Source of the DNA: Rhodothermales bacterium
GTDB lineage: Bacteria > Bacteroidota > Rhodothermia > Rhodothermales > Bin80
Assembly: GCA_958296045.1 (NCBI GenBank)
Contig: CATQHT010000001.1
Location: 248,001 to 312,000 of the forward strand
Direction: 5' to 3'
DNA length: 64,000 bases
Below the pieces are notes generated by a model. That model did no database searches. It saw only the letters and a program-made list of their open reading frames with translations, and was not told the DNA's origin. The position numbers were made by a program, and so were the translations under genes. Shown piece by piece: positions 36,884 through 46,513 of the stretch. Every line of letters begins with the position of its first letter. Within the stretch, counting starts at the first letter, position 1.

Positions 36884-38468
36884 GGGCTGGCGAAAAATTA
36901 ACCTATCTGCCTGGTTGGCCTGTGGTCAATTTCGCCTGAACTCGTGGGTGCGCAACACCCCTGCGGATGCAGCTCACGAGCACGATGCTGTACACTCCCC
37001 AGACCCGCCACAGCATCCAACAGCGGATGCCGCTCAGCGTCCGGGTGAGCAGACACGTGTTGCGCGTACGACAGGCTCGCCGCCCATCCATCAGGGCAAA
37101 GGCCCCGATACAACACGTTCAACGCCGCGTTAACGTCGCGGCACTGGGTCTTTCCGCACATGGTACAACGATGCTTCCTGTCAGCCAGGCGTAGCCTTTC
37201 CTCCGGCTTGTGATGGCAAGCGCTGCATCTCTGCGTTGTGTCGTTCGGCGGAACCAGCTCCACCTTGCCGCCAAGCAAAGTGGATTTGTACTTCAACAGC
37301 TGCACCAATGCGTACAGCCCTTGCGCGCGCATCGATCGGTTCAGCCCCGTCTTGCGGCTGCCACCGGCGCGTGTCATGCGTTCTACTTTCAGGTCTTCCA
37401 GAAACAGATTCGCGGATCGCTTAACGACGTCGGCAGCCACCTCGTGGCGGTACCCGCGGTTGCGTCTTACTACGCGCTCGGCCTCCTTGCGCCAAGCACC
37501 GAACCGCTTTCGGCGCAGACGCGTGTCTTTCTTCGTCTTAGCAGCCCGACGCTGCAAAGCGTCCCTGCGGGGCTCACTCTTTTTGATGGGCGCGTAGCTC
37601 TTTCCATCCGCCAGCGTCGCGATGGCCTTGCAGCCAAGGTCCACGGCCATCGGCGTGTCTGCGCAGCTGTTCTCTGGCGCCTCGGGGCGCTCGTACACGA
37701 CTTGTATCGTGTATTCGGTACCCAGCGACGACCGCACGATGCGCACGAACTTGCAGCCGTAGCGCTTGATCAACCCGCGCCGATCGGTGAAACGGACGTA
37801 CCCGACGCCCTTGATGCGAACGCGATAGTCTTGGCGCCTGACGCGTTCGGGCTTTCGTGGCAGCCTGAAGCTCTTCACCAAGTCGCCGCTGAAACGCGGC
37901 GGGCGCGCATTGTGCTTATTGAAAAAGCGCTTGTAACCCTCCGTCACGCCCGTGATCACAGAACGCTGCTCAGCCACGCCGAACTCGAGATTGCGCTCAT
38001 CGGCGTTGCGGGCGGCCGTCCAGAGTTTCGTCAACGTGAAATAGCTCGGATGCTTCTCTGCTACCTTGTGTGCGTTGCGGCATTGTTCGACCGCCCCGTT
38101 GCGGACCCACTTACCGTTTACGAACATCCGCCGCAGACGGGCATAGTTCGCCTTCTTTGTATAGCAGCGGTATGTCTGCCCAGAAGCAAGGCTACGAGCG
38201 CTCTCGTGGGCCGGCTTACAGGCGTGCCGTCTGGGCAGCCCGTATCCGCTTCGAGTATGCAATCAGGGCCTCATCGACAACAGCTCGGCGAAAGACGTCC
38301 GTGTACGGCGTTCCTTCGCGCAGGGCAAGACCGAAAGCAGCGTCAAGGGAGCTACGTGAAACGTAAATAAGGACTATTTCCGACATTCAGGCGGGAGCGG
38401 TTATCGGCGTGCATAGCATCTTCGGAGCAGATGGTTCCGGTCAGGCTAACTTAATATTTCGCCAGCCC
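36884..38468 (-). mobile_element. TIR-bounded element carrying only a TnpB gene
   Basis: The ends are inverted repeats GGGCTGGCGAAA followed by (A/T)ATTAA: the left reads inward from 36884 and the right reads inward on the minus strand from 38468. Both are flanked by TTA (36881-36883 and 38469-38471), a plausible 3-bp target duplication. The 1.6-kb interior encodes a TnpB-type nuclease and no DDE or Y1 transposase. Confidence 0.6.
36898..38262 (-). CDS. IS605/IS1341-type TnpB, RNA-guided nuclease family
   Basis: TnpB proteins are RNA-guided DNA nucleases ancestral to Cas12. The RuvC residues are visible: AVDLGCKAIATLADG (Asp), LFLEDLKVERMTR (Glu) and QCRDVNAALNVL (Asp). The zinc finger RCSACHHKPEERLRLADRKHRCTMCG lies between the last two. 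The frame is 454 residues, but the N-terminal 40 or so look atypical, so the start is uncertain or the gene is damaged at its 5' end. The stop codon lies inside the left terminal repeat. No TnpA is adjacent; a guide (omega) RNA would be expected at the 3' end. Confidence 0.8.
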   Translation of the reverse strand: MHTRSGYGLPRRHACKPAHESARSLASGQTYRCYTKKANYARLRRMFVNGKWVRNGAVEQCRNAHKVAEKHPSYFTLTKLWTAARNADERNLEFGVAEQRSVITGVTEGYKRFFNKHNARPPRFSGDLVKSFRLPRKPERVRRQDYRVRIKGVGYVRFTDRRGLIKRYGCKFVRIVRSSLGTEYTIQVVYERPEAPENSCADTPMAVDLGCKAIATLADGKSYAPIKKSEPRRDALQRRAAKTKKDTRLRRKRFGAWRKEAERVVRRNRGYRHEVAADVVKRSANLFLEDLKVERMTRAGGSRKTGLNRSMRAQGLYALVQLLKYKSTLLGGKVELVPPNDTTQRCSACHHKPEERLRLADRKHRCTMCGKTQCRDVNAALNVLYRGLCPDGWAASLSYAQHVSAHPDAERHPLLDAVAGLGSVQHRARELHPQGCCAPTSSGEIDHRPTRQIG

Positions 38469-38537
38469 TTAGCGATGTGACTGCTACCGGCGCCAGCGCG
38501 ATGTCTTGGCCCTCGGGGGCCACGAGGGGCGGACCTG

Positions 38538-39818
38538 CTACAGGAGCGAGTCAAACAGCGATGCCAGGCGCTTGGCCAGCACCCTCCGGTCATAGGCTTT
38601 AAGCGCATCGGCACGGGCTCGGGGGCGAAGCTCACCCGCCATCAGCATACGTACGTAGTGCTTTATGGCGCTGGCGTCGTCTGGATGGTAGAGGCGCCCT
38701 CCGTTTGTATTAACCAGTAACGTAGCGAGGTCTCCATCGGTCGGTCCGGTGCCGAGCACCGGCACGCCGGTGCTGAGATATTCGAAGACCTTGCCGGTGA
38801 CGATTCCCTGAGTGTGGAGTCCCGTGCCGACGGAGACCCACAGCAGGCTGGCTCGGCGCATCTCGGCAATAGCTTCCTGGTGAGGCACAAACGGGATCAC
38901 TTGAACCTGATCCGCAAGGCCTGACTCCTCGCAGGATTCGATAATGTGCTGATGCACATGCCCCACAAAACGCAGTATGGGGGCGGGCCTTATCGCGCTA
39001 AGAGCGTGCAACAGGCCGGGGGCATGCTGCTCTCGCGTCAGCGTTCCCACATGTGCGACGACAAATGGTCCCGTGCGCGGTGCGACTGGAATCCTGGCGG
39101 GCATGTCCGCTGCATCGTAGCCGTTGGGCAGCGTCGCATAACGACGTATCGTGGCTTTGCTCTTAAGACCGGACCCGATGGCTTCGCTGACAGTCAATAC
39201 CAGGTCCGCTCTCGTAAGCACGGCGCGCTCCATCCTAGCCTGCACCGCCTGTGCCCCGCGCGACTGCATCAGGTTGGCATTATAGAAATAGTCGGTCCAA
39301 GGATCACGAAAGTCGGCCACCCAGGGAACACGGCACCGCGCGCTCACGTGACGACCTACCAAGTGCGTTGAATGAGGCGGTCCCGTAGTCAGAATCACGT
39401 CAGGTGCAAAGGCGCGCATAAGTTGACCAGCGGCGCGCCGTGCAAAGGGTACCCACCCGACGCGGGCATCCGGCAGGAACACGTTACCCCGAATCCAGCG
39501 GGCGCAGCGTTGAAAAAAGCGCTCCTGATCCTCTTTGACGAAGCCGATGCCGACCACATCCGCCTTGCGCTTACCTTGGAGCGAGGCGTAGACCGTAAAC
39601 GGATCCCATGCCCGTGTGCGCGTAACGCTGGTATCCTCAGGAACCTGCGCAGCTAGGGTAGGGTCAAGAACAGGGTAGGACGCATAGGCCGGATCCACAG
39701 TCAGGATGGCCGTCTGGTAGCCGAATTGCGGCAGATAGCGCGCAAACTTCAGAATACGCTGGGAACTGACGCCCCCAGCAGGTGGAAAATAGTAGGAGAT
39801 CAGAAGCGCGCGCTTCAT
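38538..39818 (-). CDS. Glycosyltransferase family 4
   Basis: A 426-residue GT-B enzyme starting MKRALLISYYFPPAGGVSSQRILKFA. It contains PWVADFRDPWTDYF, ADLVLTVSEAIGSGL, TLPNGYDAADM, VAHVGTLTREQHA and the donor-site motif GIVTGKVFEYLSTGVPVLGTGPTDGDLA. This type of protein is common in surface-polysaccharide synthesis. It stands alone next to the tnpB element. A start 18 codons upstream is possible but less family-like. Confidence 0.88.
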   Translation of the reverse strand: MKRALLISYYFPPAGGVSSQRILKFARYLPQFGYQTAILTVDPAYASYPVLDPTLAAQVPEDTSVTRTRAWDPFTVYASLQGKRKADVVGIGFVKEDQERFFQRCARWIRGNVFLPDARVGWVPFARRAAGQLMRAFAPDVILTTGPPHSTHLVGRHVSARCRVPWVADFRDPWTDYFYNANLMQSRGAQAVQARMERAVLTRADLVLTVSEAIGSGLKSKATIRRYATLPNGYDAADMPARIPVAPRTGPFVVAHVGTLTREQHAPGLLHALSAIRPAPILRFVGHVHQHIIESCEESGLADQVQVIPFVPHQEAIAEMRRASLLWVSVGTGLHTQGIVTGKVFEYLSTGVPVLGTGPTDGDLATLLVNTNGGRLYHPDDASAIKHYVRMLMAGELRPRARADALKAYDRRVLAKRLASLFDSLL

Positions 39819-40133
39819 CTTGGTCGCCAGGATGGTCGCTGGCTCATGGGAGTCCTTTTTGCGCCCCGTCATACACTGGGGCCTATAACCGTGTTCGCTG
39901 CATACCTGCGGGGTGCAGGATTTTGCACCAGAATTGACTCATTGAGGTTAAAGCCCGTAACGCATGGCTTCGCTGCTAAGGCCCAGGTCGAAGGGTGTCC
40001 CACGGAATCTTCTTGCTACACGTTTACCCATGATATCACTATACCTCTGCCCATGCCCACGTAACAGCGCTGGGGGCAAATTTGGCCTGCAGAGAACGGG
40101 CGCTTGGCCAGTTGGTGTTAGAGAGTGAGACCA
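39819..40133. other. Intergenic stretch between divergent genes
   Basis: Holds the promoters of the minus-strand glycosyltransferase and the plus-strand M28-like gene. No clear operator or repeat was seen. Confidence 0.4.
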
Positions 40134-40934
40134 ATGTGTGATTTTAGGACAACGAGCGGCCCGGATCTCGGAGGTAGCGCGCCGATAGCTATTCTCGGGC
40201 TCTGGGCTGCGCTCTTGGTTTGGGCCGGGTGCACCGGGGCCCAAACCACCGATGACACAGGATATGCCAGGCTGGCGCAATCCGCATGGCAGATCAGTCG
40301 CATCCAAGAAGACCTGACGTTTCTACAAGTGGGGCGCACCTCGGCGCCAGACGACAATGCAGGGTACGCCGATGGCATTGCCTACGTAGCAGCCCAGATG
40401 GATGGCCTGCAGCCGGCACTGGCTACATCCTATGCGGTCCGCTACCATATGCCGCCAGAAGGTGACACGCCAGCGAAGACCGGGTCCAACATCTTAGCGC
40501 TGGTCGCGGGTGCAGACCCGGCATTGCGCAGCGAGCTCATCATCGTCGCCGCGGACCTGGGTGGCATCGAATCCCACCAGAGCCTGGCAGCACTGATGGA
40601 AATAGCGCGCAGCTACGCCTCAGACGCCACACGTGGCTATATGCCGAGCCGCACCATCATGGTGGCTGCGTTCTCAGGCTGCGCGGATGCTTGCAGTGGG
40701 CTGCGAGCGTACCTTCGTATGCCGCTTTGGCCTGCGGATAAGACGCGTGCTGTGGTGTTCCTGGCGCCCATTGACCCTGCGGCGCTGGCCGACGCACTGG
40801 GGCCGCTGGCCGAGGTGCTGCATGTGGTGGAGCTGCAGCCGGACGCTGGTGCCGAGGATCAGGCGCAGGAGGTGCTTTGGATGGCAACAGCGGCCGACCA
40901 GGTGCTCCGTCGGCTCGCAGCGGGCTCAGAATAG
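40134..40934 (+). CDS. M28 peptidase-like lipoprotein, probably inactive
   Basis: A 266-residue exported protein with a lipoprotein-type leader (LGLWAALLVWAGCTGAQ). The core GSNILALVAGADPALRSELIIVAADLGGIES ... LMEIARSYASD ... RTIMVAAFSGCADACSGLRAYL follows the M28 aminopeptidase scaffold. The metal-binding HxDH of 'GAHYDHLG' reads AADLGG, and the Glu-Glu after AFSG is missing. It is most likely a catalytically dead paralogue. An in-frame GTG three codons upstream is also possible. It overlaps the end of the next, convergent gene. Confidence 0.65.
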   Translation: MCDFRTTSGPDLGGSAPIAILGLWAALLVWAGCTGAQTTDDTGYARLAQSAWQISRIQEDLTFLQVGRTSAPDDNAGYADGIAYVAAQMDGLQPALATSYAVRYHMPPEGDTPAKTGSNILALVAGADPALRSELIIVAADLGGIESHQSLAALMEIARSYASDATRGYMPSRTIMVAAFSGCADACSGLRAYLRMPLWPADKTRAVVFLAPIDPAALADALGPLAEVLHVVELQPDAGAEDQAQEVLWMATAADQVLRRLAAGSE

Positions 40935-41570
40935 CAGCCCAACCAAGATCAGAATGCCGCGGTTGTAGAGCTCAGACTCGCCCAGATCTGGGTTGGGCTT
41001 GGTGATGTCGCGCTGCCCAATGAGGTAGCGGACCTCAAGTGTCAACACCTCGCCGCCTATCTCCACGTCGAGCGCACCCCCGACCGTGAAGCCGTGGTCG
41101 GTTCCTTCTACGGAGTCATCCTGCTCGGTGATGATGCCCAATCCGTCGCGCGCCGCGATGGTGATGAGAGCGCTGGCCGTATAGGAATAGGTGGGTCCTG
41201 CAAAGATGCGGGGATACACGTACCGGCTGGTGTAAAGGCGATACTGTAACAGCAGCGATCCCGTCAGGTACGTCAGGTCACTACGCAAGGTGGCTGGAAT
41301 GTCAAGATATACCACCGGTGACGTGGCGCCCATGCGCACATAGGTGAGCTCAATGGCCGGTGAGAAGCCGTAGCGCATATTCAACCCCAGAGAAGCACCG
41401 GCGGCGAAGCCACTGCGCCGGTTCCATACGGTGGAGCCAGCGGCCAGATCACCATCGAAGGTCGTCGAGGCAGCGCCAAGCTTGATGCCGCCTTCGAAGC
41501 GCTGCGCATGGACATCAGGCACAAGCATCACGCAGCAGAAGGCAGTAAGCAGAAAAAGGCGAAGGACCAC
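40926..41570 (-). CDS. Small outer-membrane beta-barrel protein (porin-family type)
   Basis: A 214-residue protein with a signal peptide ending DVHAQ, then FEGGIKLGAASTTFDGDL and alternating beta-strand patterning through GASLGLNMRYGFSPAIELTYVR and LTLEVRYLIGQRDI. This is typical of the outer-membrane-protein beta-barrel domain family common in Bacteroidota. The C-terminus ends IILVGLLF with a terminal Phe. No partner gene is apparent; it converges with the M28-like gene with a 9-base overlap. Confidence 0.75.
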   Translation of the reverse strand: MVLRLFLLTAFCCVMLVPDVHAQRFEGGIKLGAASTTFDGDLAAGSTVWNRRSGFAAGASLGLNMRYGFSPAIELTYVRMGATSPVVYLDIPATLRSDLTYLTGSLLLQYRLYTSRYVYPRIFAGPTYSYTASALITIAARDGLGIITEQDDSVEGTDHGFTVGGALDVEIGGEVLTLEVRYLIGQRDITKPNPDLGESELYNRGILILVGLLF

Positions 41571-41691
41571 AGTGGCGGTAAGAATTAGTCAAACGTTAAC
41601 CCCGGGGCCGCGCAGGCTGTTTCCTAGGAAACGTTCGCGTACGCATCACGAACGGCACGGGGCCCGTGAGCCTAAACCCAAGACGCACCCG

Positions 41692-43359
41692 TCAGGCACC
41701 GATGGACGGCAGGTTGAGGTTCATGGCACGCGCACAGTCGAGGGCCTCGGGGTAGCCCGCGTCCGCATGGCGCATCACACCTGACGCAGGGTCATTCCAT
41801 AGCACGCGCTCTAGCCGTCGAGCAGCCTCCTTGGTGCCATCGGCCACCACCACCATACCAGCATGCTGCGAAAAGCCCATACCCACGCCTCCGCCGTGAT
41901 GAAAAGAAACCCACGTGGCACCCGATGCTGTGTTCAGCAGCGCATTGAGCAGCGGCCAGTCCGAAACAGCGTCCGAGCCGTCGCGCATGGCTTCGGTTTC
42001 CCGGTTCGGTGAAGCTACACTGCCGGCATCCAGATGGTCCCTGCCGATGACAATGGGCGCGGACACCTCGCCTCTTCGCACCATCTCGTTAAAAGCGAGG
42101 CCCAGCCTGTGACGTTCACCCAGTCCGACCCAGCATATGCGCGCCGGTAAGCCCTGAAACTGGATATGCTTGCGAGCTAGTTCGAGCCAGCGGATCATAT
42201 GACGGCGCTCTGGCAACAATTTCTTGACCATCTCATCGGTCCGGTAGATGTCATCGGGATCCCCCGAAAGTGCTACCCAGCGAAATGGTCCGATGCCGTG
42301 GCAGAAGAGCGGTCGGATATAGGCTGGCACGAATCCCGGAAACGTAAACGCGCGCTCCAGTCCTTCCTCCTTCGCCACCTGGCGGATATTGTTGCCGTAG
42401 TCAAACGTCGGAATGCCCGCGTCGTGAAACCCCACCAAGGCCGTCGCATGTTGGCGAATGGAGGCACGCGCCGCCTTTGCGACCCCCTTGGGGTTGTGCT
42501 TCCGCTCTTTGCGCCACTGTTCCATGGTCCACCCGGCTGGGAGGTAGCCGTGTAGCGGATCATGAGCGGATGTCTGATCCGTCACCAGGTCCGGGCGGAC
42601 GCCGGCTTTTAGCAGCGCCGGTAAATGCTCCGCCGCATTGCCCAAAAGGCCGACGGAGCGGGCCTCGCCTCTCTGAGTCCAGCGCCGGATAAGCGCCATG
42701 GCCTCCTGGGGGCAATCCGTCTGGCGGTCAAGATAGCCCGTACGCAGCCGGGCAGCTATCCGCTCGGTATCACACTCGATGGCAAGGCAACAGGCGCCCG
42801 CCATCACTGCCGCCAGCGGCTGTGCGCCGCCCATGCCGCCCAGACCAGCCGTCAGGACCCAGCGTCCGCTGAGGTTGCCGTTGTAATGCTGCCGCCCTGC
42901 CTCCACAAATGTCTCGTACGTGCCCTGAATGATGCCCTGGGTTCCGATATAGATCCAGGATCCGGCCGTCATCTGGCCGTACATCATGAGCCCAATGCGG
43001 TCCAGTGCATGGAAGGTATCCCAGTCGGCCCACCGAGGCACGAGGTTGGAGTTGGCCAGAAGCACGCGTGGCGCCTTGCGATGGGTACGAAAGACGCCTA
43101 CAGGCCGGCCTGACTGCACTAGCAACGTCTCATCCGACTGAAGCGCTTCTAAGGTGCTCAGGATGCGGTCGTAGTCTCCCCAGGAGCGTGCTGCGCGTCC
43201 GATCCCTCCGTAGACAACGAGGTCGGCGGGGTTTTCCGCCACTTCGGCATCCAAGTTGTTCTGCACCATGCGGTACGCGGCCTCTATTTGCCAGTTGCCG
43301 CAGGTCAGGTGGCTCCCGCGCGGGGCCCGAATGGTGCGATGCTTCTCGGCGGCGGTCAT
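41692..43359 (-). CDS. hutU: Urocanate hydratase
   Basis: Second step of histidine degradation, urocanate to imidazolonepropionate, using tightly bound NAD as electrophile. The 555-residue protein shows [56 protein letters not shown] and [20 protein letters not shown] with the Cys-region of the active site. Length is normal. Its ATG overlaps the hutH stop by 4 bases; it is the last gene of the hutI-hutH-hutU run. Confidence 0.96.
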   Translation of the reverse strand: MTAAEKHRTIRAPRGSHLTCGNWQIEAAYRMVQNNLDAEVAENPADLVVYGGIGRAARSWGDYDRILSTLEALQSDETLLVQSGRPVGVFRTHRKAPRVLLANSNLVPRWADWDTFHALDRIGLMMYGQMTAGSWIYIGTQGIIQGTYETFVEAGRQHYNGNLSGRWVLTAGLGGMGGAQPLAAVMAGACCLAIECDTERIAARLRTGYLDRQTDCPQEAMALIRRWTQRGEARSVGLLGNAAEHLPALLKAGVRPDLVTDQTSAHDPLHGYLPAGWTMEQWRKERKHNPKGVAKAARASIRQHATALVGFHDAGIPTFDYGNNIRQVAKEEGLERAFTFPGFVPAYIRPLFCHGIGPFRWVALSGDPDDIYRTDEMVKKLLPERRHMIRWLELARKHIQFQGLPARICWVGLGERHRLGLAFNEMVRRGEVSAPIVIGRDHLDAGSVASPNRETEAMRDGSDAVSDWPLLNALLNTASGATWVSFHHGGGVGMGFSQHAGMVVVADGTKEAARRLERVLWNDPASGVMRHADAGYPEALDCARAMNLNLPSIGA

Positions 43360-44906
43360 AAGGTCCGGGGTCGAGAGGGTTGCACTGGAGGCGCTGCTTC
43401 AAGCTCCGGCCCTGAAGGTGGCAGCAGCGCGCCGGACTGCACTAGGCGGCCCACAGCCGACAGCTCTTGGGACATGGGGCGGTCTTCCGCCAGCGGCGGG
43501 GATACCTGTCTGATGCGTGCCATCATCTGCCTGAGTACCGGGCTGGTCGTAAGCGGTGCCCGGAGCTCGATTCCCTGGGCGGCGCAGAGGGCTTCGATAC
43601 CGATCAGGGTTGCCAGATTGCGGCTCATCAGCAGGAGGCGATGTGCACCGTGGCAGGACATGGCGACATGATCCTCCTGGTTGGCCGAGGTCGGCGTGCT
43701 GTCCACGACGCGCGGATTGGTAAGCGCCTTGTTTTCTGCCGCAAGCGCGGCCGAGATGATTTCTGCGGCCATCATCCCGGAATTAAGACCGGCCTCTGGA
43801 CTCAGAAAGGGCGGTAAGCCGAAGGAAAGTGCCGGATCCACTAAAAGCGCAATGCGGCGCTGCGCGATAGCTCCGGCTTCCGCAATGGCCATCGCAATCA
43901 TGTCTGCGGCAAATCCCACAGGCTCGCCGTGAAAGTTGCCGCCCGAAACGATCGTGCCATCCGGGAGCACCAAAGGGTTGTCCGTTACCGCGCCGGCCTC
44001 CTGGCGCAGTGTGTCTGCCGCCTGCCAGAGCGTCGTGAGGACGGCGCCGAGTACCTGGGGCTGACACCGAAGGCAGTAGGGATCTTGGATGCGCGGATCT
44101 TTGGCGCGATGCGACTCGCGAATCGGGGAGTTTGCGAGAAGCTCCCGAAGCGCGGCAGCGACCTCCACTTGCGCCTTGTGGCCGCGTAGCCGGTGAATAT
44201 CTGGATGGTATGGGCCCGTAGAGCCCATGGCTGCATCGGTGGATAGCGCGCCGGTGGTGATGGACGTCGTGACCGCCGTCCAGGCCTCGAAAATACCAGC
44301 CACAGCGAGCGCGGTGGACACCTGTGTGCCATTGATCAGTGCAAGCCCCTCCTTGGCGTGCAGCCGGATCGGTTCGAGGTTCGCCTGCCGTAGCGCCTTA
44401 TAGGCTGGCATCCGTTCTCCGCGACAGTCTACCTGGCCTTCACCTATCATAGCTCCTGCCAGATGGGCCAGTGGTACAAGGTCTCCCGATGCGCCTACCG
44501 ATCCCTGATGCGGAATTACCGGTAGCAGGTCGTGTTCGAGCATCGCGGCCAGAAGTGCAATAAGCTTCCACCGTACGCCGGAAGCGCCGCGGCCAAGCGC
44601 AATCACCTTGAGCGCCATCACTAGGCGCACGACTGCCGTGGGCAACGGGTCGCCCACGCCAGAGCAGTGACTCAAGACGAGATTGCGCTGCAGTTCGCGT
44701 GTTTCTGCTGCGGAGATACGTACAGAGGCCAGCTTCCCGAATCCGGTGTTTACGCCGTACACAGGCTCGGGTCGCTGCGCAGCGCGTGCGACTATCGCGG
44801 CGCTATGGTCTACGGCCGCGCGACTGTCTAGCGTGAGTGTCGCGGAGGCGCCGTGGTAGATCTGTGCAAGCGCACCCAGCGTGACGTAGTTGGGGTCGAT
44901 TAGCAT
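43356..44906 (-). CDS. hutH: Histidine ammonia-lyase
   Basis: Deaminates histidine to urocanate. From ATG 44906 ([11 protein letters not shown]) it is 516 residues. The Ala-Ser-Gly tripeptide that cyclises to the MIO cofactor lies at residues 139-141 in [30 protein letters not shown] near residue 50 carries the catalytic Tyr. The frame continues 27 codons upstream into hutI, but those residues do not fit the family. It overlaps hutI at the start by 7 bases and hutU at the end. Confidence 0.96.
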   Translation of the reverse strand: MLIDPNYVTLGALAQIYHGASATLTLDSRAAVDHSAAIVARAAQRPEPVYGVNTGFGKLASVRISAAETRELQRNLVLSHCSGVGDPLPTAVVRLVMALKVIALGRGASGVRWKLIALLAAMLEHDLLPVIPHQGSVGASGDLVPLAHLAGAMIGEGQVDCRGERMPAYKALRQANLEPIRLHAKEGLALINGTQVSTALAVAGIFEAWTAVTTSITTGALSTDAAMGSTGPYHPDIHRLRGHKAQVEVAAALRELLANSPIRESHRAKDPRIQDPYCLRCQPQVLGAVLTTLWQAADTLRQEAGAVTDNPLVLPDGTIVSGGNFHGEPVGFAADMIAMAIAEAGAIAQRRIALLVDPALSFGLPPFLSPEAGLNSGMMAAEIISAALAAENKALTNPRVVDSTPTSANQEDHVAMSCHGAHRLLLMSRNLATLIGIEALCAAQGIELRAPLTTSPVLRQMMARIRQVSPPLAEDRPMSQELSAVGRLVQSGALLPPSGPELEAAPPVQPSRPRTL

Positions 44907-46129
44907 GTTACTCCCCCAAAGACGCGCATAGCGAGTGGGTTCAGGCCCATATGGTACGGCAGCTCTGTCGGATGTTCTACGTCCCAAACGGCAATGTCTG
45001 CGCGTTTCCCACCAGAGAGCGTACCGCAGCGGTCACCCATACCAAGCGCTTGCGCAGCAGCCGTCGTCACGCCTGCCAGCGCCTCTTCGGGTGTGAGGCC
45101 AAAGAGAGTACAGGCCATATTCATGGCCAAGAGAAGCGAAAACAAGGGGGACGATCCCGGGTTGGCATCTGTCCCGACAGCCATCGGGATACCCAAGGCG
45201 CGTAACATGGCTACAGGGGGTTTTCTTGACTGGCGCAGGGTATAGTACGCACCCGGCAGAAGCACGGCCACCGTGCCGGCTGCCGCCATGGCGCGGGCGC
45301 CTTCTTCGTCCAGGTACTCCAGATGGTCGGCACCCAGCGCACCGTACGAGGCGGCAAGTTTAGCGCCGCCCAGGTTGCTCAGCTGCTCTGCATGTAGCCT
45401 AGTGGGCAGACGCAGCTCGGTGGCCACGTCGAATAGTCGAGCTATCTGGCTTGTACCAAAGGCGACGGAATCGCAGAATCCGTCGACGGCATCCACCAGT
45501 CCTTCGGCATGTGCTGCGCGCAGGCCATCAAGAACGACATCTTGTAGGTACGCGTCTGTGCGCCCCTGGTACTCTGGCGCCGTGGCATGTGCGGCCAGCC
45601 ATGAAGTGACGATCCTGACCGGACGAATGGTGGCCAGCCTGCGCGCAGCGCGCAGCATTTTGCGCTCGTCGCCAGGGTTCAGGCCATATCCAGACTTGAT
45701 TTCTACGGTTGCTACGCCTTCACTTAGAAGCGCATCCAGCCGAGGAAGTGCGCTGGCTACCAGCTCATCTTCGGAAGCGGCCCGCGTGGCCTGTACGGTG
45801 GCAAGGATGCCACCGCCTTGGCGTGCTATGGATTCGTAGCTGACCCCACGCAAGCGCATTGCAAACTCGTGTGCGCGGTGACCGCCATACACCAGATGCG
45901 TGTGGCAGTCGATCAGTGCTGGGGTGACTGTCCGCCCGTCCAGTGTCACGACCTTTGCATCGCGGTACCGGGCGGGCAGGGCGCTACGTGGTCCTACCCA
46001 TACAATGGTTTTACCGTACGTAACGAGTGCACCATCAGGAATCCAGCCGAACGGTTCGCTGCCGCCTGCCATGGTGGCAATAGCGCAGCGCATATAGACT
46101 GTGGTCTGGATGTCACTGCTTCTTGGCAC
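44900..46129 (-). CDS. hutI: Imidazolonepropionase
   Basis: Third step of histidine degradation, giving N-formimino-L-glutamate. The 409-residue amidohydrolase has the zinc motif [47 protein letters not shown] and [24 protein letters not shown], all in the family order. It is the first gene of the minus-strand hut run, with about 380 bases of shared upstream region before the divergent hutF. Confidence 0.95.
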   Translation of the reverse strand: MPRSSDIQTTVYMRCAIATMAGGSEPFGWIPDGALVTYGKTIVWVGPRSALPARYRDAKVVTLDGRTVTPALIDCHTHLVYGGHRAHEFAMRLRGVSYESIARQGGGILATVQATRAASEDELVASALPRLDALLSEGVATVEIKSGYGLNPGDERKMLRAARRLATIRPVRIVTSWLAAHATAPEYQGRTDAYLQDVVLDGLRAAHAEGLVDAVDGFCDSVAFGTSQIARLFDVATELRLPTRLHAEQLSNLGGAKLAASYGALGADHLEYLDEEGARAMAAAGTVAVLLPGAYYTLRQSRKPPVAMLRALGIPMAVGTDANPGSSPLFSLLLAMNMACTLFGLTPEEALAGVTTAAAQALGMGDRCGTLSGGKRADIAVWDVEHPTELPYHMGLNPLAMRVFGGVTC

Positions 46130-46513
46130 TTCGTTTCTAGGAGACAGGACAGGAAAGGAGGTTCTCTAAGGCTGGTTTCCGTGTATTACCGTAGTACCTT
46201 CGGGAAGCGCAGGTAGTTGTGCGCTGGTCGTCGTCCGAATGGAGTCAAGTGCTGGCAAGCCAGGCATTGACCTTGCGCATAGGCCAGCGGGTTGGGCACC
46301 GATACATGCCAAGATACGACAGCCTTCTCCTGTGAGCCGCAGCATTGGCTTCTGGCGAACTCTGCGCCCTTATGCCGCGGGATGCTGAAGGATCCCGGAA
46401 GGCAGGTAAGAAGGCGAAGGCCTGCTCCTGCAGGCCTGGCTTGCGAGCCGCCTGGGGGCTCTGGCGAGTGTTCGTTACTTTCTGCAGAACAATTATAACA
46501 CGCCTGGCAGTGG
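46130..46513. promoter_or_regulatory. Divergent promoter region between hutI and hutF
   Basis: The 384-base gap must hold the promoters for hutI-hutH-hutU (leftward) and hutF (rightward). Frames within it look non-coding. No HutC-like palindrome could be recognised with confidence, so the regulator is unknown. Confidence 0.4.

Noticed and set aside
37210-38370. 386-residue plus-strand frame opposite tnpB
   Set aside because: No recognisable domain; the minus strand carries RuvC and zinc-finger motifs.
46130-46513. Histidine-utilisation operator
   Set aside because: No clear palindrome that could be matched to a HutC-type site by eye.
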